A DNA stretch of 64,000 nt from Aquimarina mytili (GCF_016735115.1 NZ_JAERQJ010000006.1:1-64000); one strand, 5' to 3'. Positions 42,033 through 51,983 are shown, counted from the stretch's first letter. The notes: generated from the letters alone by a model not told the origin. Made by a program: numbers and translations.

Positions 42033-43523
42033 ATGAAAGAATTTATTATAAAAATAGTAAGCATTTTTGTCATGTTGACCATCGTATCCTGTAGTGAAGA
42101 TACTATTGATTTAGTCGGGTTAGGATCGGTCAAGGGACGTGTGGTTAGAGTGGGAACAAACGAACCCTTAGAGAATGTGAAAATATCTACCAACCCAGGA
42201 ACCAGTACAGTTTTTACAGATGCAGATGGCTTCTACCGTCTAGAGAATGTGCCTTCGGGAGATTATTCGCTATCGGCTCAACGAGAAGGTTTATTAGCAG
42301 TTTTTGAAGGAATTACGATAATCTCTAATAGGGAGTTAGAAGTCGTTTTTGAAATGGATATAGAAACTGCAGGTAATAGACCACCTAATGCGGCTACATT
42401 AATCACGCCGGCAGATAATTCCGTGGATCTTCCTGTAGATGTAGAATTAGTGTGGAGCGCTAGTGATCCTGATGATGATACATTAACCTACACCGTAAGT
42501 TTAAGAAATGATGAAAACGCGACGGTAGAGCGTTTTGAAAATATAACAGATACAACATTTACATTGTCTGGACTTTCTTATGGAGTAAAATACTTTTGGG
42601 ATGTTGCAGCAAATGATAATATAAATAGCCCGGTAAATAGTGCTACTTTTGCTTTTGAAACGGCAACACCTCCTAATAATAGGATTGTTTTTACACGATT
42701 AGTAGAGGGTAATAGTGTTATTTATTCTGCTAGCGAGAGTGGAGGTACTGTAATTTCACTTACTCCTACTTCAAAAAATAGTTTTAGGCCTCGAAGAAAT
42801 CCTAGTACTGGTAAAATAGCATTTTTACAATCTGTAGGCTCGCAAACACATTTATTTACTATGAATGAAGATGGTTCAGAAGTTAAACAGGTCACCTCTT
42901 CAATAGGAGTATCTGGATTTAACCTAGAAGAAATAGATTTTTCATGGGATGATAACGGAGCAAAACTATTGTTCCCAAATCAGAACAGATTGTATTCTAT
43001 TAATGTCGATGGTAGTGGTTTGGAAGAGATATATCAAACAACAGGAGATCTTATTACAGAGGTAGATAAAAATGAAACTACCGGGATCATTGCGTTAAAA
43101 ACTAATAATCTGGATGGATATGCTGTACAGATTTTTACAATAGACGAGTCAGGCACAGTGCAAGATGTGGTATTAACAGGGCAGAACGGTGCCGCCGGAA
43201 GTATTAATTTATCAATTGATGGAACTAAATTATTATATAGTAGAGATATATCGGGTACAGAGAACCCTTTAAATTATCGTCAATTAGATTCCAGGGTGTT
43301 TGTGTATGATTTTGGTGCGATGACAAGTACAGACTTATCTACAAGTAAAGTGCCAGGAACTAATGATTTGGATGCCAGATTTTCTCCAAACGAAGCCAGT
43401 ATTATTTTTGTAAATACATCTAATGATGGTATTTCTGCAAGAAATGTTTTAACAGTTCCAATTTCAGATTTGGACGCCAGAACTACAGTGCTTGAAAACG
43501 CTGCTATGCCAGACTGGGAGTAA
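42033..43523 (+). CDS. lipoprotein with CarboxypepD_reg, FN3 and propeller domains
   Basis: A 496-residue lipoprotein (lipobox IVSC, Cys20). Domain 1 (about 33-110) is a carboxypeptidase-regulatory-like beta-sandwich (GRVVRVGTNEPLENVKIST). Domain 2 (about 118-210) is FN3-like (WSASDPDDDTLTYTVSLR, KYFWDVAANDN). Domain 3 (about 218-496) resembles a TolB/PD40 propeller, with repeats such as FTMNEDGSEVKQVTS and SPNEASIIFVNTS. It follows csgG by 38 bases on the same strand and precedes a terminator, so it looks like the last gene of the curli operon. Surface anchoring of fibres is one possible role; this is inference. Confidence 0.7.
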   Translation: MKEFIIKIVSIFVMLTIVSCSEDTIDLVGLGSVKGRVVRVGTNEPLENVKISTNPGTSTVFTDADGFYRLENVPSGDYSLSAQREGLLAVFEGITIISNRELEVVFEMDIETAGNRPPNAATLITPADNSVDLPVDVELVWSASDPDDDTLTYTVSLRNDENATVERFENITDTTFTLSGLSYGVKYFWDVAANDNINSPVNSATFAFETATPPNNRIVFTRLVEGNSVIYSASESGGTVISLTPTSKNSFRPRRNPSTGKIAFLQSVGSQTHLFTMNEDGSEVKQVTSSIGVSGFNLEEIDFSWDDNGAKLLFPNQNRLYSINVDGSGLEEIYQTTGDLITEVDKNETTGIIALKTNNLDGYAVQIFTIDESGTVQDVVLTGQNGAAGSINLSIDGTKLLYSRDISGTENPLNYRQLDSRVFVYDFGAMTSTDLSTSKVPGTNDLDARFSPNEASIIFVNTSNDGISARNVLTVPISDLDARTTVLENAAMPDWE

Positions 43524-43550
43524 TAATCCAACTTGATTTCAAAACATCTA

Positions 43551-43595
43551 AAATCCGAATCTTAATTGTAATTCAATTGCGATTCGGATTTTTCT
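43551..43595 (+). terminator. terminator of the curli operon
   Basis: AATCCGAATC and GATTCGGATT form a stem with an 18-base loop, followed by TTTCTGTTTT. It lies about 30 bases after the last stop of the operon. Confidence 0.75.
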
Positions 43596-43627
43596 GTTTT
43601 CAATTTAGTCTTTGAATTAAATTGAAT

Positions 43628-43635
43628 TATCTTTG
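43628..43635 (+). promoter_or_regulatory. -7 box (TATCTTTG) of purM
   Basis: An exact TAnnTTTG match 18 bases before the ATG at 43654. An earlier in-frame codon at 43633 lies inside the box, so the ATG at 43654 is the start. Confidence 0.55.
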
Positions 43636-43653
43636 CGCTTTAATTTCAATACC

Positions 43654-44835
43654 ATGAGTCAAGAAGTAAGTAAACGCTACGCACAACGAGGAGTTTCTGC
43701 ATCCAAGGAAGATGTGCATAGTGCAATCAAGAATATTGATAAAGGACTTTTTCCGAAAGCATTTTGCAAAATTGTCCCTGATTATCTTACAGGTGATGAT
43801 GATTATTGTCTTATTATGCATGCAGATGGAGCCGGTACCAAATCTTCTTTGGCATATATGTATTGGAAAGAAACAGGAGATCTTTCAGTATGGAAAGGTA
43901 TAGCGCAAGATGCATTGATCATGAATATAGATGATCTTTTATGTGTAGGTGCAACCGATAATATCATGCTGTCTTCTACGATAGGTAGAAACAAAAATTT
44001 GATTCCGGGAGAGGTACTGTCTGCAATTATTAACGGCACCGAAGAACTTCTTACAGAACTTGATAACTTTGGAGTAAAAATTCATTCTACAGGAGGAGAA
44101 ACTGCAGATGTTGGTGATTTGGTAAGAACTATTATTGTTGATTCTACGGTTACCGCTCGTATGAAACGAAAAGACGTTATCGATAATGCCAATATAAAAG
44201 CTGGTGATGTAATCGTTGGATTAGCGTCGTTCGGTCAAGCAAATTACGAAAAAGAATATAATGGAGGTATGGGTAGTAATGGTTTAACCTCCGCCAGACA
44301 CGACGTGTTTAGTGAGGTATTGGCCAAAAAGTATCCAGAAAGCTTTGATCCCTCAGTTCCTCAAGAATTAGTGTATTCTGGTAATACAAGCCTTACAGAT
44401 CAGGTTAAAGGTTCTCCATTGGATGCTGGAAAATTAGTGTTATCTCCTACGCGAACGTATGCTCCAATTATTAAGAAGATATTGTCAAAGTTTGATAGTA
44501 AGACTATTCATGGAATGGTTCATTGTAGTGGAGGAGCGCAAACTAAAATTTTACATTTTGTCGATAACTTACATATTGTAAAAGATAACCTATTTGATGT
44601 TCCGCCATTATTCAAATTAATACAGGAGAATTCAGGTACAGATTGGAAAGAAATGTACCAGGTATTTAATATGGGTCATCGAATGGAGGTGTATGTTTCT
44701 CCAGAAATTGCTGAAGAAATTATTTCAATTTCAAAAAGCTTTAATGTAGATGCACAGATCGTGGGTAAGGTTGAAGCATCAGATAAGAAAAAATTAACTA
44801 TCAATAGTGAATTTGGAACATATACGTATAGTTAA
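43654..44835 (+). CDS. purM: phosphoribosylformylglycinamidine cyclo-ligase (AIR synthase)
   Basis: A 393-residue enzyme from the ATG at 43654 (MSQEVSKRYAQRGV). The PurM fold is visible in DDDYCLIMHADGAGTKS, the metal and ATP region HSTGGETADVGDLVRT, DVIVGLASFGQANY with GSNGLTSARH, and GMVHCSGGAQTKI. It closes the imidazole ring in purine synthesis using ATP. At about 390 residues it is the longer Bacteroidota form (E. coli 345), which differs from the classic sequence enough that some annotations call it AIR synthase-related. It stops 2 bases before the convergent msrA. Confidence 0.9.
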   Translation: MSQEVSKRYAQRGVSASKEDVHSAIKNIDKGLFPKAFCKIVPDYLTGDDDYCLIMHADGAGTKSSLAYMYWKETGDLSVWKGIAQDALIMNIDDLLCVGATDNIMLSSTIGRNKNLIPGEVLSAIINGTEELLTELDNFGVKIHSTGGETADVGDLVRTIIVDSTVTARMKRKDVIDNANIKAGDVIVGLASFGQANYEKEYNGGMGSNGLTSARHDVFSEVLAKKYPESFDPSVPQELVYSGNTSLTDQVKGSPLDAGKLVLSPTRTYAPIIKKILSKFDSKTIHGMVHCSGGAQTKILHFVDNLHIVKDNLFDVPPLFKLIQENSGTDWKEMYQVFNMGHRMEVYVSPEIAEEIISISKSFNVDAQIVGKVEASDKKKLTINSEFGTYTYS

Positions 44836-44837
44836 GA

Positions 44838-45323
44838 TTATTTCATTGAGGTAGCATATTTATTTCTTAAAAATTCTAATTTTGGATGAATATACTTCTT
44901 GCAAAAAGGTTTTTCTGGATTTTTGATATAGTAGTCTAGAAGCTCTTGTCTAGAAGGTGAAAACTCAAGAAAAGGCAAGGTTTTGGTAATAATTGGAGCG
45001 TTAAAATTTTGCTGTTGCTGGTCTAAATGATGCTCAATATCGTTTTTATCGGCTTCTTCAAAATAGTAAATTGCACTTCTGTATTTTTTTCTAAAGCTAT
45101 GGTTGGCTGTACTTTTATGTGTGTGTAAATGAATTTCAATAAGATCTTTTAATAGTATTACCATGGGATCATAAGATACAATAACAGCTTCAGAGAAATA
45201 GTGTTCATTGCCTGTACTTTTAATATATCCCTGTGCTACTTTAGTCACTCCTTTTAAGGCTTGAAAAACAGCTTCTGTACACCAGTGACAACCTCCTCCA
45301 AATCCAATTTTTTTTAATTCCAT
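44838..45323 (-). CDS. msrA: peptide-methionine (S)-S-oxide reductase MsrA
   Basis: A 161-residue enzyme with the MsrA active-site region at the N-terminus (GFGGGCHWCTEAVFQ); the usual GCFWG becomes GCHWC, with the catalytic cysteine at 12 and another at 15. Other family segments are VAQGYIKSTGNEHYFSEAV, HLHTHKSTANHS and YRSAIYYFEEADK. MsrA repairs S-form methionine sulphoxide in proteins. There is no signal peptide, so it is cytoplasmic. It is convergent with purM, the stops being 2 bases apart. Confidence 0.93.
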   Translation of the reverse strand: MELKKIGFGGGCHWCTEAVFQALKGVTKVAQGYIKSTGNEHYFSEAVIVSYDPMVILLKDLIEIHLHTHKSTANHSFRKKYRSAIYYFEEADKNDIEHHLDQQQQNFNAPIITKTLPFLEFSPSRQELLDYYIKNPEKPFCKKYIHPKLEFLRNKYATSMK

Positions 45324-45410
45324 TCCAGATTAAAGATATTAGATTTAAGAAAAATAGCCTAAAAATATTTATGATATTATAGCGTTATGAAATCATAAAC
45401 ACCTAATGTT

Positions 45411-46406
45411 ATGAATACCCCAATCTTATATTCAACCATTTTGCTTTTTGTGTTTCTGGTTTCTTGTTCCTCAGATGATGCAGAAAACTCTTCTACAAAC
45501 TCTAATTTTCCCGGAGATACGGAGTTGGCCGATGCAGAAAACATTCAGCTGTTTCCAGAAAATCATCCATTAAATATGGATATTTCTAATAGTCCTATCG
45601 ATCCCAATTCTGATTTAATTTTGAATAACATCGGTCTTAGCGAACATCTATTTGCTGATTTTGGTAGTGGATTGTATCAAGGTGCTCCGATAGGGATACC
45701 TTATGTAGTAGTTAATAACAATCAACCTTTGGTACCAATTACATTTAGGGCTAATTCGTATGATGGTAATTATGGGGATGAAAGTGATCAAGGACCATTC
45801 CCGATTCCCTTAAATGCACCTATTGAAGGGAATGGGGCAGGAGATAGTCACATAATTTCTGTAAATATTGAAAACGGAATGCTCTATGAATTATATAATG
45901 CCTCACAGTCTGGTGCCGGGTTTGAGGCTTCCTCAGCTGCTGTTTTTGATTTAAATACTGTTACCTATAGACCAGATGGCTGGACCTCGGCAGATGCTGC
46001 CGGATTGCCTATATTTCCTTTATTAGTTCGTTATCCAGAAATCGAAAAAGGTGAAATTGATCATCCAATTCGTTTTACAATTGGACGTAATAAAATATAT
46101 GAAGGTTATGTATTACCAGCAAGGCATCTGGTTTCTGGAGAAAGAAGTGATGAATTGTTACCTTTTGGAGGAAGATTACGTCTTAAGGCAAATTATGACA
46201 TTAGTAGTTTTTCTGAAACGAATCAAATTATTTTAAGAGCCATGAAAAAGTATGGGCTTATATTGGCTGATGTGGGTTCTGATATTTTTATCACAGGAGC
46301 TCCCAATGATAATTGGGATAATGATGACCTAAGAAATCTACAACAAGTCACTCTCGATAATTTTGAAGTTATCGAATTAGGAGAGATTTCTACTAGAGTT
46401 AATTAA
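45411..46406 (+). CDS. lipoprotein of unknown function
   Basis: A 331-residue lipoprotein (lipobox LVSC, Cys19, followed by SSDDAENSS). The mature part is rich in Asn, Gly and Pro without membrane segments; patterns such as GIPYVVVNNNQPLVPITFR and PEIEKGEIDHPIRFTIG suggest a beta-rich surface enzyme or binding protein. The C-terminal half, with ILRAMKKYGLILADVGSD, resembles segments found in hypothetical proteins of marine bacteria. I cannot assign a reaction. It is monocistronic, divergent from msrA. Confidence 0.65.
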   Translation: MNTPILYSTILLFVFLVSCSSDDAENSSTNSNFPGDTELADAENIQLFPENHPLNMDISNSPIDPNSDLILNNIGLSEHLFADFGSGLYQGAPIGIPYVVVNNNQPLVPITFRANSYDGNYGDESDQGPFPIPLNAPIEGNGAGDSHIISVNIENGMLYELYNASQSGAGFEASSAAVFDLNTVTYRPDGWTSADAAGLPIFPLLVRYPEIEKGEIDHPIRFTIGRNKIYEGYVLPARHLVSGERSDELLPFGGRLRLKANYDISSFSETNQIILRAMKKYGLILADVGSDIFITGAPNDNWDNDDLRNLQQVTLDNFEVIELGEISTRVN

Positions 46407-46426
46407 CCTCAAAAACTCAGAATATA

Positions 46427-46444
46427 GAGTTATGAAAATAACTC
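46427..46444. terminator. small GAAA-loop hairpin at a convergent gene end
   Basis: GAGTTAT (46427-46433) and ATAACTC (46438-46444) enclose a GAAA loop on the plus strand. It overlaps the stop codon of the minus-strand gene that ends at 46430 and lies 20 bases after the lipoprotein stop. It may be a weak termination or stabilising element. Confidence 0.4.
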
Positions 46445-46627
46445 GTTATCTATTTTTTTTGTTTTAATCTGGGTTTTCTCTTCTTGAGAATCTACAAGTT
46501 CTATCTTGTTGTCCTGGTCGAATTTTCCTGATTTTTTTTGAAAAAGAAAAGGAACTGGAACTAAACAGGCTATCATTATAAATAAAATTAGAGCCAATCT
46601 CCTTAATATTTTTTTGAATCTTTTCAT
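46430..46627 (-). CDS. small membrane protein
   Basis: A 65-residue protein from the ATG at 46627 (MKRFKKILRRLALILF). It has a basic start, one membrane helix (about 10-27) ending VPVPFLF, and a charged acidic and lysine-rich tail, probably periplasmic. Similar one-helix proteins are common in Flavobacteriaceae. An upstream in-frame start would add nine residues of low coding quality. Function unknown. Confidence 0.5.
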   Translation of the reverse strand: MKRFKKILRRLALILFIMIACLVPVPFLFQKKSGKFDQDNKIELVDSQEEKTQIKTKKIDNELFS

Positions 46628-46718
46628 GCGGTAAATGATAATATGTGTCATCATCTTTAGGGTTACGATGTGAACGTAGAAATACTCTAAATTGATTTTG
46701 ATACGATGTATAACAGGG

Positions 46719-47087
46719 TTATACTAGTTGAAAAGACTCTTCTTCGTCTGGGTAGGAGATTCTAATGATTAATCTGTCTAAAAAAGAAAAAGTGAGTAAG
46801 TAGGTGTTGATCGTTGTTCTTGCACTATGCGTATGTAGCTGTGCTAATGTGTTGTGTTTTTTATCAACAAAGCAGTGATCTATATGCTGTTTTAATTTTT
46901 TTTGGTAACAAACAGTACTAAAAGGTTGTTTCTGTTTAGGTTGAATTGTAAGTTCTGAAGTGATTTGTTTAACTTCTGGGGAATTGTAATTAGAAAACCC
47001 TTGTAAACAGAATAAAACAGCAATAAGAAAAAACCACTTAGTAATCGAGAAATGATGATATGTAATGTTGTATTTTTTCATATTCAT
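46719..47087 (-). CDS. small exported or membrane protein, unknown
   Basis: A 122-residue protein with one N-terminal hydrophobic segment (about 17-32, FFLIAVLFCLQGFS), which may be a signal or anchor. The remainder is rich in His, Lys and Gln with three cysteines (about residues 58-82). The open frame is long for an AT-rich spacer, and the divergent position from prfA supports a gene. I recognise no family. Confidence 0.45.
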   Translation of the reverse strand: MNMKKYNITYHHFSITKWFFLIAVLFCLQGFSNYNSPEVKQITSELTIQPKQKQPFSTVCYQKKLKQHIDHCFVDKKHNTLAQLHTHSARTTINTYLLTFSFLDRLIIRISYPDEEESFQLV

Positions 47088-47163
47088 TTCAAAAATACGA
47101 TTTTGTGAAAGAAAAGTATATATAGTAGCCCAAGAAGGTATCGCCTTTTGTGCAAAAAAACCT

Positions 47164-47171
47164 TACTTTTG
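47164..47171 (+). promoter_or_regulatory. -7 box (TACTTTTG) of prfA
   Basis: An exact TAnnTTTG match 28 bases before the prfA ATG. The nearest upstream TTG is closer than the usual spacing, so only the -7 element is supported. Confidence 0.45.
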
Positions 47172-47199
47172 TATCTTCCATAGTTAGGATAGAAATATT

Positions 47200-48276
47200 A
47201 TGATTGATAAATTAAATATTGTAAAGCAACGATTTGATGAAGTGAGTGATTTAATCATTCAACCTGATATTATTGCAGATCAGAAAAGGTATATAAAGCT
47301 AAATAAAGAGTACAAAGATCTCAAAGCACTTATGGATGAGAGAGATCGATATATTGAACTTACCAATAATCTTAAAGAAGCTGAGGAGATAATTGCAGAT
47401 GGGAGTGATGCAGAAATGGTAGAAATGGCCAAGATGCAACTGGAAGAAGCAAAAGAAGAACTTCCTGGATTGGAAGAAAAAATTAGATTTATGCTGGTTC
47501 CAAAAGATCCTGAGGATGCTAAGAATTGCGTGGTTGAGATTCGTGCAGGTACAGGAGGGGATGAGGCTAGTATTTTTGCCGGGGATTTGTTTAGAATGTA
47601 TACTAAGTATTGCGAAGGAAAAGGATGGAATACAAGTGTGGTTGATTTAAATGAAGGTACTAGTGGAGGTTATAAAGAAATTATTTTTGAGGTTAATGGA
47701 GAAGATGCTTATGGTACAATGAAATTTGAAGCGGGAGTACATCGTGTACAGCGTGTTCCTCAAACAGAAACTCAAGGTCGTGTGCATACCAGTGCTGCAA
47801 CCGTAATGGTATTGCCAGAAGCTGAAGAATTTGATGTTGAATTAGATATGACAGAGGTAAGGATAGAAAGAACAACATCGACGGGTCCTGGAGGGCAGTC
47901 AGTTAATACTACCTATTCTGCTATTAAATTACATCATGAACCCACAGGGATGATTGTAAGTTGTCAGGATCAGAAATCATCGCATAAAAACCTTGAAAAA
48001 GCCTTAAAAGTATTACGATCAAGGTTATACGACTTGGAGCTGGAGAAAAAACAAGCGGCAGATTCTGAAAAACGTAAAAGTATGGTTTCTTCTGGAGATC
48101 GATCTGCTAAGATTAGAACTTATAATTATCCGCAAGGTCGTGTAACTGATCATAGAATTGGTCTTACACTTTATGATTTAGGTAATATTATTGATGGCGA
48201 TATTCAAAAAATTATTGATGAGCTTCAGTTAGTAGAAAATACAGAAAAACTTAAAGAATCTAACGAGGTATTTTAA
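47200..48276 (+). CDS. prfA: peptide chain release factor 1
   Basis: A 358-residue protein of normal RF1 length. The peptidyl-tRNA hydrolysis motif GGQ is at 231-233 ([14 protein letters not shown]). The stop-codon reading tripeptide at the PxT position is Pro-Gln-Thr (187-189, in [19 protein letters not shown]), which fits RF1 and not the SPF of RF2. It reads UAA and UAG. It is preceded by its own -7 box and followed by a terminator. Confidence 0.97.
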   Translation: MIDKLNIVKQRFDEVSDLIIQPDIIADQKRYIKLNKEYKDLKALMDERDRYIELTNNLKEAEEIIADGSDAEMVEMAKMQLEEAKEELPGLEEKIRFMLVPKDPEDAKNCVVEIRAGTGGDEASIFAGDLFRMYTKYCEGKGWNTSVVDLNEGTSGGYKEIIFEVNGEDAYGTMKFEAGVHRVQRVPQTETQGRVHTSAATVMVLPEAEEFDVELDMTEVRIERTTSTGPGGQSVNTTYSAIKLHHEPTGMIVSCQDQKSSHKNLEKALKVLRSRLYDLELEKKQAADSEKRKSMVSSGDRSAKIRTYNYPQGRVTDHRIGLTLYDLGNIIDGDIQKIIDELQLVENTEKLKESNEVF

Positions 48277-48296
48277 CATACTGAATTGTATAGAAT

Positions 48297-48334
48297 TTAA
48301 AAAGCCGATCTTCATTATGGATCGGCTTTTTGTT
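48297..48334 (+). terminator. terminator after prfA (bidirectional)
   Basis: AAAAGCCGATC and GATCGGCTTTT form a stem around an 8-base loop, followed by a T-run. It also lies 24 bases after the stop of the minus-strand lgt and may serve it too. Confidence 0.85.
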
Positions 48335-48357
48335 ATTTTGTATACGTAGAGAGGTTC

Positions 48358-49293
48358 TTAAATAGTCTCACTCTTTTTGTTTAATGATCTTACTACAAAG
48401 TAAATACCGGCAATGATAAATGGAATACTTAGCCATTGTCCTGTTGATAATGCATCTCCTAGAGAATCTTCAAACCCACCTTGGCTTTTCTTTACAAATT
48501 CTACAAAAAATCGTACGGTCCATAATAAAATCAGAAAAGCTCCAAAAAGAAATCCTGGGTTATTTCGTTTATCGGTTTTCCAATAAATAAACCAAAGAAT
48601 AATCGCTACAAAAATATAACCAAAAGCTTCATATAGTTGTGCAGGATGTCTGTACGGAACTGCATCTAGAAGAGATGAGAACTTGGGATTTTCAACAATA
48701 GCATTATAGGCTTCATTTACCTTTTTGATTCCGGTTTTTTGCACGGCTTCTGATTTACTATAATATTCACGAACAAACTTCACTCCAAACGATGAATCTC
48801 CTGATTCATTTCCAATAATTTCGGAATTAAAAAAGTTTCCTAAACGAACAAAAATAGCGCCAAATGCTACTGCGATAACGAGTCGATCCAATACCCAGAG
48901 AATATGTTTCTGGATAACATTCTTGGAATAATAATACATAGCAATGATGATCCCTATTGCTGCACCATGACTTGCTAATCCCTGAAAACCAATAAACTCA
49001 AATTCTGGCTTGAATCTAAAAGGTAAAATGATTTCTAATAGATTGTTTTTATAATAATCCCAATCATAAAAGAAAACATGACCTAAACGTGCACCAATAA
49101 GTGTTGCTATTACGGCATAAATAAAAATACTGTCTAATTTTTCTATAGATATGTTCTCACGGATGTATATTTTTTTCATTAAATACCAACCTAGTGAAAA
49201 GGCTACCACAAACATTAAACTATAAAAACGAATCATAAAAAAGCCAAGGTCTATTCCTTCAACTGGGTTCCAGATAATTTTTGAGAATATCAT
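48358..49293 (-). CDS. lgt: prolipoprotein diacylglyceryl transferase
   Basis: A 311-residue inner-membrane enzyme with about seven helices. It begins with the usual MIFSKIIWNP and has GARLGHVFFYDWDYY, the HGAAIG region and RLGNFFNSEIIGN, which correspond to the catalytic parts of Lgt. It adds diacylglycerol to the lipobox cysteine of prolipoproteins, which this genome uses heavily. A roughly 60-residue loop (about 165-220) is longer than in E. coli. It is the last gene of the folE-cysS-yidD-lgt unit. Confidence 0.95.
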   Translation of the reverse strand: MIFSKIIWNPVEGIDLGFFMIRFYSLMFVVAFSLGWYLMKKIYIRENISIEKLDSIFIYAVIATLIGARLGHVFFYDWDYYKNNLLEIILPFRFKPEFEFIGFQGLASHGAAIGIIIAMYYYSKNVIQKHILWVLDRLVIAVAFGAIFVRLGNFFNSEIIGNESGDSSFGVKFVREYYSKSEAVQKTGIKKVNEAYNAIVENPKFSSLLDAVPYRHPAQLYEAFGYIFVAIILWFIYWKTDKRNNPGFLFGAFLILLWTVRFFVEFVKKSQGGFEDSLGDALSTGQWLSIPFIIAGIYFVVRSLNKKSETI

Positions 49294-49376
49294 ATAAGAG
49301 GTTTATTTTTCGAGAGTAAATATAGGTATTTAAATGAGAAATGTAGTATGTATAAAATTGCTAGAAAATGATGAAA

Positions 49377-49658
49377 TTATTTTTCGGCCGATTCATTCTT
49401 TTTTGATAGATCTTTCACTTCAGGTACGGGATCATACCCGCTACCACCCCAAGGATGACAACTAAAAATTCTTTTAATAGAAAGCTTACCGCCTTTAAGT
49501 AAACCATGCTTTTGCAGTGCTTCGATAGTGTAATGCGAGCATGTTGGTTGGTATCGACAAGTAGCAGGAGTTAAAGGTGAAATCAAGATCTGATATAATC
49601 GTACCAATCCTATAAAAGGTGAAATCAGAATTTTTTTTATGCCAATTTTAGAAGCCAA
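49377..49658 (-). CDS. yidD: membrane protein insertion efficiency factor YidD
   Basis: A 93-residue protein with the family core [39 protein letters not shown] and [18 protein letters not shown], including the conserved cysteines. YidD helps YidC-dependent insertion of membrane proteins. It lies 11 bases after cysS, with which it is probably co-transcribed, and 83 bases before lgt. The length is normal. Confidence 0.95.
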   Translation of the reverse strand: MASKIGIKKILISPFIGLVRLYQILISPLTPATCRYQPTCSHYTIEALQKHGLLKGGKLSIKRIFSCHPWGGSGYDPVPEVKDLSKKNESAEK

Positions 49659-49669
49659 TTTTAGTGCTG

Positions 49670-51172
49670 TTAATGTAAAGAAAAACTGGTGCCTTCTCTA
49701 CCATCTTTCAGTTGAATTCCTATTTCTAGAAGTTTATCTCTAATTTTATCACTTGTTGCAAAATCTTTATTAGCTCTTGCTTCTGCTCTTAGTTTTATAA
49801 GTAATTCTACCGTGCCAGATAGTTTATCACTAATACCCGAGGAGGTTTCATTAATATTAACAAGCCCTAGGATACCAAATGCAAAACCATCTAAGGCATT
49901 CTGTAGTAATATCAAATCAATATCATTAATTGAGGCTTTCTGGTCTTTTACATTATTGATGAATTTAACACCATCAAACAACTTGGCAATTAAAATTGGT
50001 GTATTAAAATCGTCATTCATTGCTTCATAGCATTCAACAATCCATTTAGTAACATCGAGCCCTTCCGTTTCTTTTGTTGCTTGCAATCCTTCTGCCGTTT
50101 GAATAGCCTCCATTAATTTATAGTACCCCTTTTCTGAAGCTTCTAATGCATCGTTAGAAAAATCCAAAACACTACGATAATGCGCTTGCATCATAAAGAA
50201 GCGAACAATTGTTGGGTGAAATGGTTTGCCTAAAAAGTCATTATTTCCGGAAAATAATTCTTCAGGAGATATAGTATTTCCTGTAGATTTTGCCATCTTT
50301 TTTCCGTTTAATGTAAGCATGTTCGCATGCATCCAATAATTTACAGGTGTTTGGCCACAAGCCGCTTCACCTTGAGCAATTTCACATTCATGATGAGGAA
50401 ATTTTAGATCCATTCCACCGCCATGAATATCAAAACGTTCGCCAAGATATTTTGTGCTCATTACTGTACACTCTAGGTGCCAACCTGGGAAACCATCACT
50501 CCAAGGCGATGGCCATCTCATGATATGTTGTGGATCAGCTTTTTTCCATAGTGCAAAATCCTGAGGATTTTTTTTGTCACTTTGAGCAGATAATTCACGA
50601 GTATTGGCGATCATATCTTCAAGATTACGACCACTTAATTTTCCATAATGATTTGTTTCATTAAACTTCTGTACATCAAAATATACAGAACCATTAGATA
50701 CGTATGCAAAACCATTATCAATAATGGTTTTAATGATCTCTATTTGCTCTACAATATGTCCGGTGGCTGTGGGTTCAATACTAGGTGGTAATGCATTGAA
50801 ATTAGACATCACGGTATGAAAATCCAGTGTGTATCGTTGCACTATTTCCATAGGTTCCAACTGCTCTAGGCGTGCTTTTTTGGCAATCTTGTCTTCACCT
50901 TCTTCGGCATCATTTTCTAAATGCCCTGCATCCGTTATATTTCTTACATATCTTACTTTGTAACCCAAGTGTTTCAGATATCTGAACACCATATCGAAAG
51001 AAATAAAGGTGCGGCAGTTTCCTAAATGTACATTGCTATATACAGTGGGGCCGCAAACATACATACCAACATTGCCTTCGGTAATGGGTTTAAACGTTTC
51101 TTTTTGCCCAGAAATTGAGTTATATACTTTTAGTTGGTGGTCTATGGATAAATACAACGGAGCTCCTGCCAT
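49670..51172 (-). CDS. cysS: cysteinyl-tRNA synthetase
   Basis: A 500-residue class I synthetase. The HIGH-type motif is HLGN in [15 protein letters not shown] (about residues 42-56), and the KMSKS motif is KMAKSTGN (about 293-300). Zinc-binding and catalytic segments [15 protein letters not shown] and [15 protein letters not shown] are all present. It charges tRNA-Cys with cysteine. The length is normal. It lies 38 bases after folE and before yidD. Confidence 0.97.
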   Translation of the reverse strand: MAGAPLYLSIDHQLKVYNSISGQKETFKPITEGNVGMYVCGPTVYSNVHLGNCRTFISFDMVFRYLKHLGYKVRYVRNITDAGHLENDAEEGEDKIAKKARLEQLEPMEIVQRYTLDFHTVMSNFNALPPSIEPTATGHIVEQIEIIKTIIDNGFAYVSNGSVYFDVQKFNETNHYGKLSGRNLEDMIANTRELSAQSDKKNPQDFALWKKADPQHIMRWPSPWSDGFPGWHLECTVMSTKYLGERFDIHGGGMDLKFPHHECEIAQGEAACGQTPVNYWMHANMLTLNGKKMAKSTGNTISPEELFSGNNDFLGKPFHPTIVRFFMMQAHYRSVLDFSNDALEASEKGYYKLMEAIQTAEGLQATKETEGLDVTKWIVECYEAMNDDFNTPILIAKLFDGVKFINNVKDQKASINDIDLILLQNALDGFAFGILGLVNINETSSGISDKLSGTVELLIKLRAEARANKDFATSDKIRDKLLEIGIQLKDGREGTSFSLH

Positions 51173-51210
51173 AATTTAAATGAATACAAAAATTTGTGTC
51201 TAAAATTGGA

Positions 51211-51888
51211 TTAAAAGGTAGTATCTAGTTTGATATAATCTAAGAATTCTCTTCGTACAGATTCTTCTTTAAATTTGCCGCCAAACTCACTTGTTACAGT
51301 ACTACTTTCTATATCGCGAATCCCTCTGGAGTTCACGCATAAATGTTTGGCATCGATAACGCAAGCAACATCTTTTGTTCCTAGAACAATTTGAAGGTCC
51401 TGCACGATTTGCATCGTTAATCGTTCTTGTACCTGAGGACGTTTAGCATAATAATCTACAATGCGGTTCATTTTGGATAAACCAACAACAGTACCATTTG
51501 ATATATAAGCTACATGTGCACGTCCCACAATTGGTAGTAAGTGATGTTCGCAAGTAGAATATACAGTTATATTTTTTTCTACCAACATCTCACCGTACTT
51601 GTAGTGATTGCTAAATGTAGAGGCATCTGGTTTTCTTTGTGGATGAAGACCAGAAAAAATTTCATTTACAAACATTTTGGCTACACGTTGCGGTGTGCCT
51701 TTCAAGCTGTCATCTGTTAAGTCTAACCCCAAAGTTTCCATAATACTGGCAACATCTGCTTTTATAGAGGCAATTTTTTCTTTATCACTAAGTTTAAACG
51801 CATCTTCTCTAAGGGGAGTGGTAGCGCTAGTAGCTACATGATTATCACCTAGCGCTTCAATAGCTTCAAGGGCCTTGTCAATTTTCAC
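51211..51888 (-). CDS. folE: GTP cyclohydrolase I
   Basis: A 225-residue enzyme of the FolE1 type. The zinc site is in STCEHHLLPIVGRAHVAY and CVNSRGI; the segment GLSKMNRIVDYYAKRPQVQERLT is the family signature. It converts GTP to dihydroneopterin triphosphate, the first step of folate synthesis. The N-terminal 35 residues are variable. A TATCTTTG -7 box lies 88 bases upstream. It is the first gene of the minus-strand unit. Confidence 0.97.
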   Translation of the reverse strand: MKIDKALEAIEALGDNHVATSATTPLREDAFKLSDKEKIASIKADVASIMETLGLDLTDDSLKGTPQRVAKMFVNEIFSGLHPQRKPDASTFSNHYKYGEMLVEKNITVYSTCEHHLLPIVGRAHVAYISNGTVVGLSKMNRIVDYYAKRPQVQERLTMQIVQDLQIVLGTKDVACVIDAKHLCVNSRGIRDIESSTVTSEFGGKFKEESVRREFLDYIKLDTTF

Positions 51889-51975
51889 ACTTCAATTTTT
51901 TATAATTTACTAATATCCCTAATATTGAGGTTGTAAAAATTGTAATTTTTACTAGTCCCGCAATATTATGGTTTG

Positions 51976-51983
51976 CAAAGATA
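51976..51983 (-). promoter_or_regulatory. -7 box (TATCTTTG) of the folE operon
   Basis: An exact TAnnTTTG match on the minus strand, 88 bases before the folE start. I see no TTG at the correct spacing upstream. The leader would be about 80 bases long. Confidence 0.4.
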
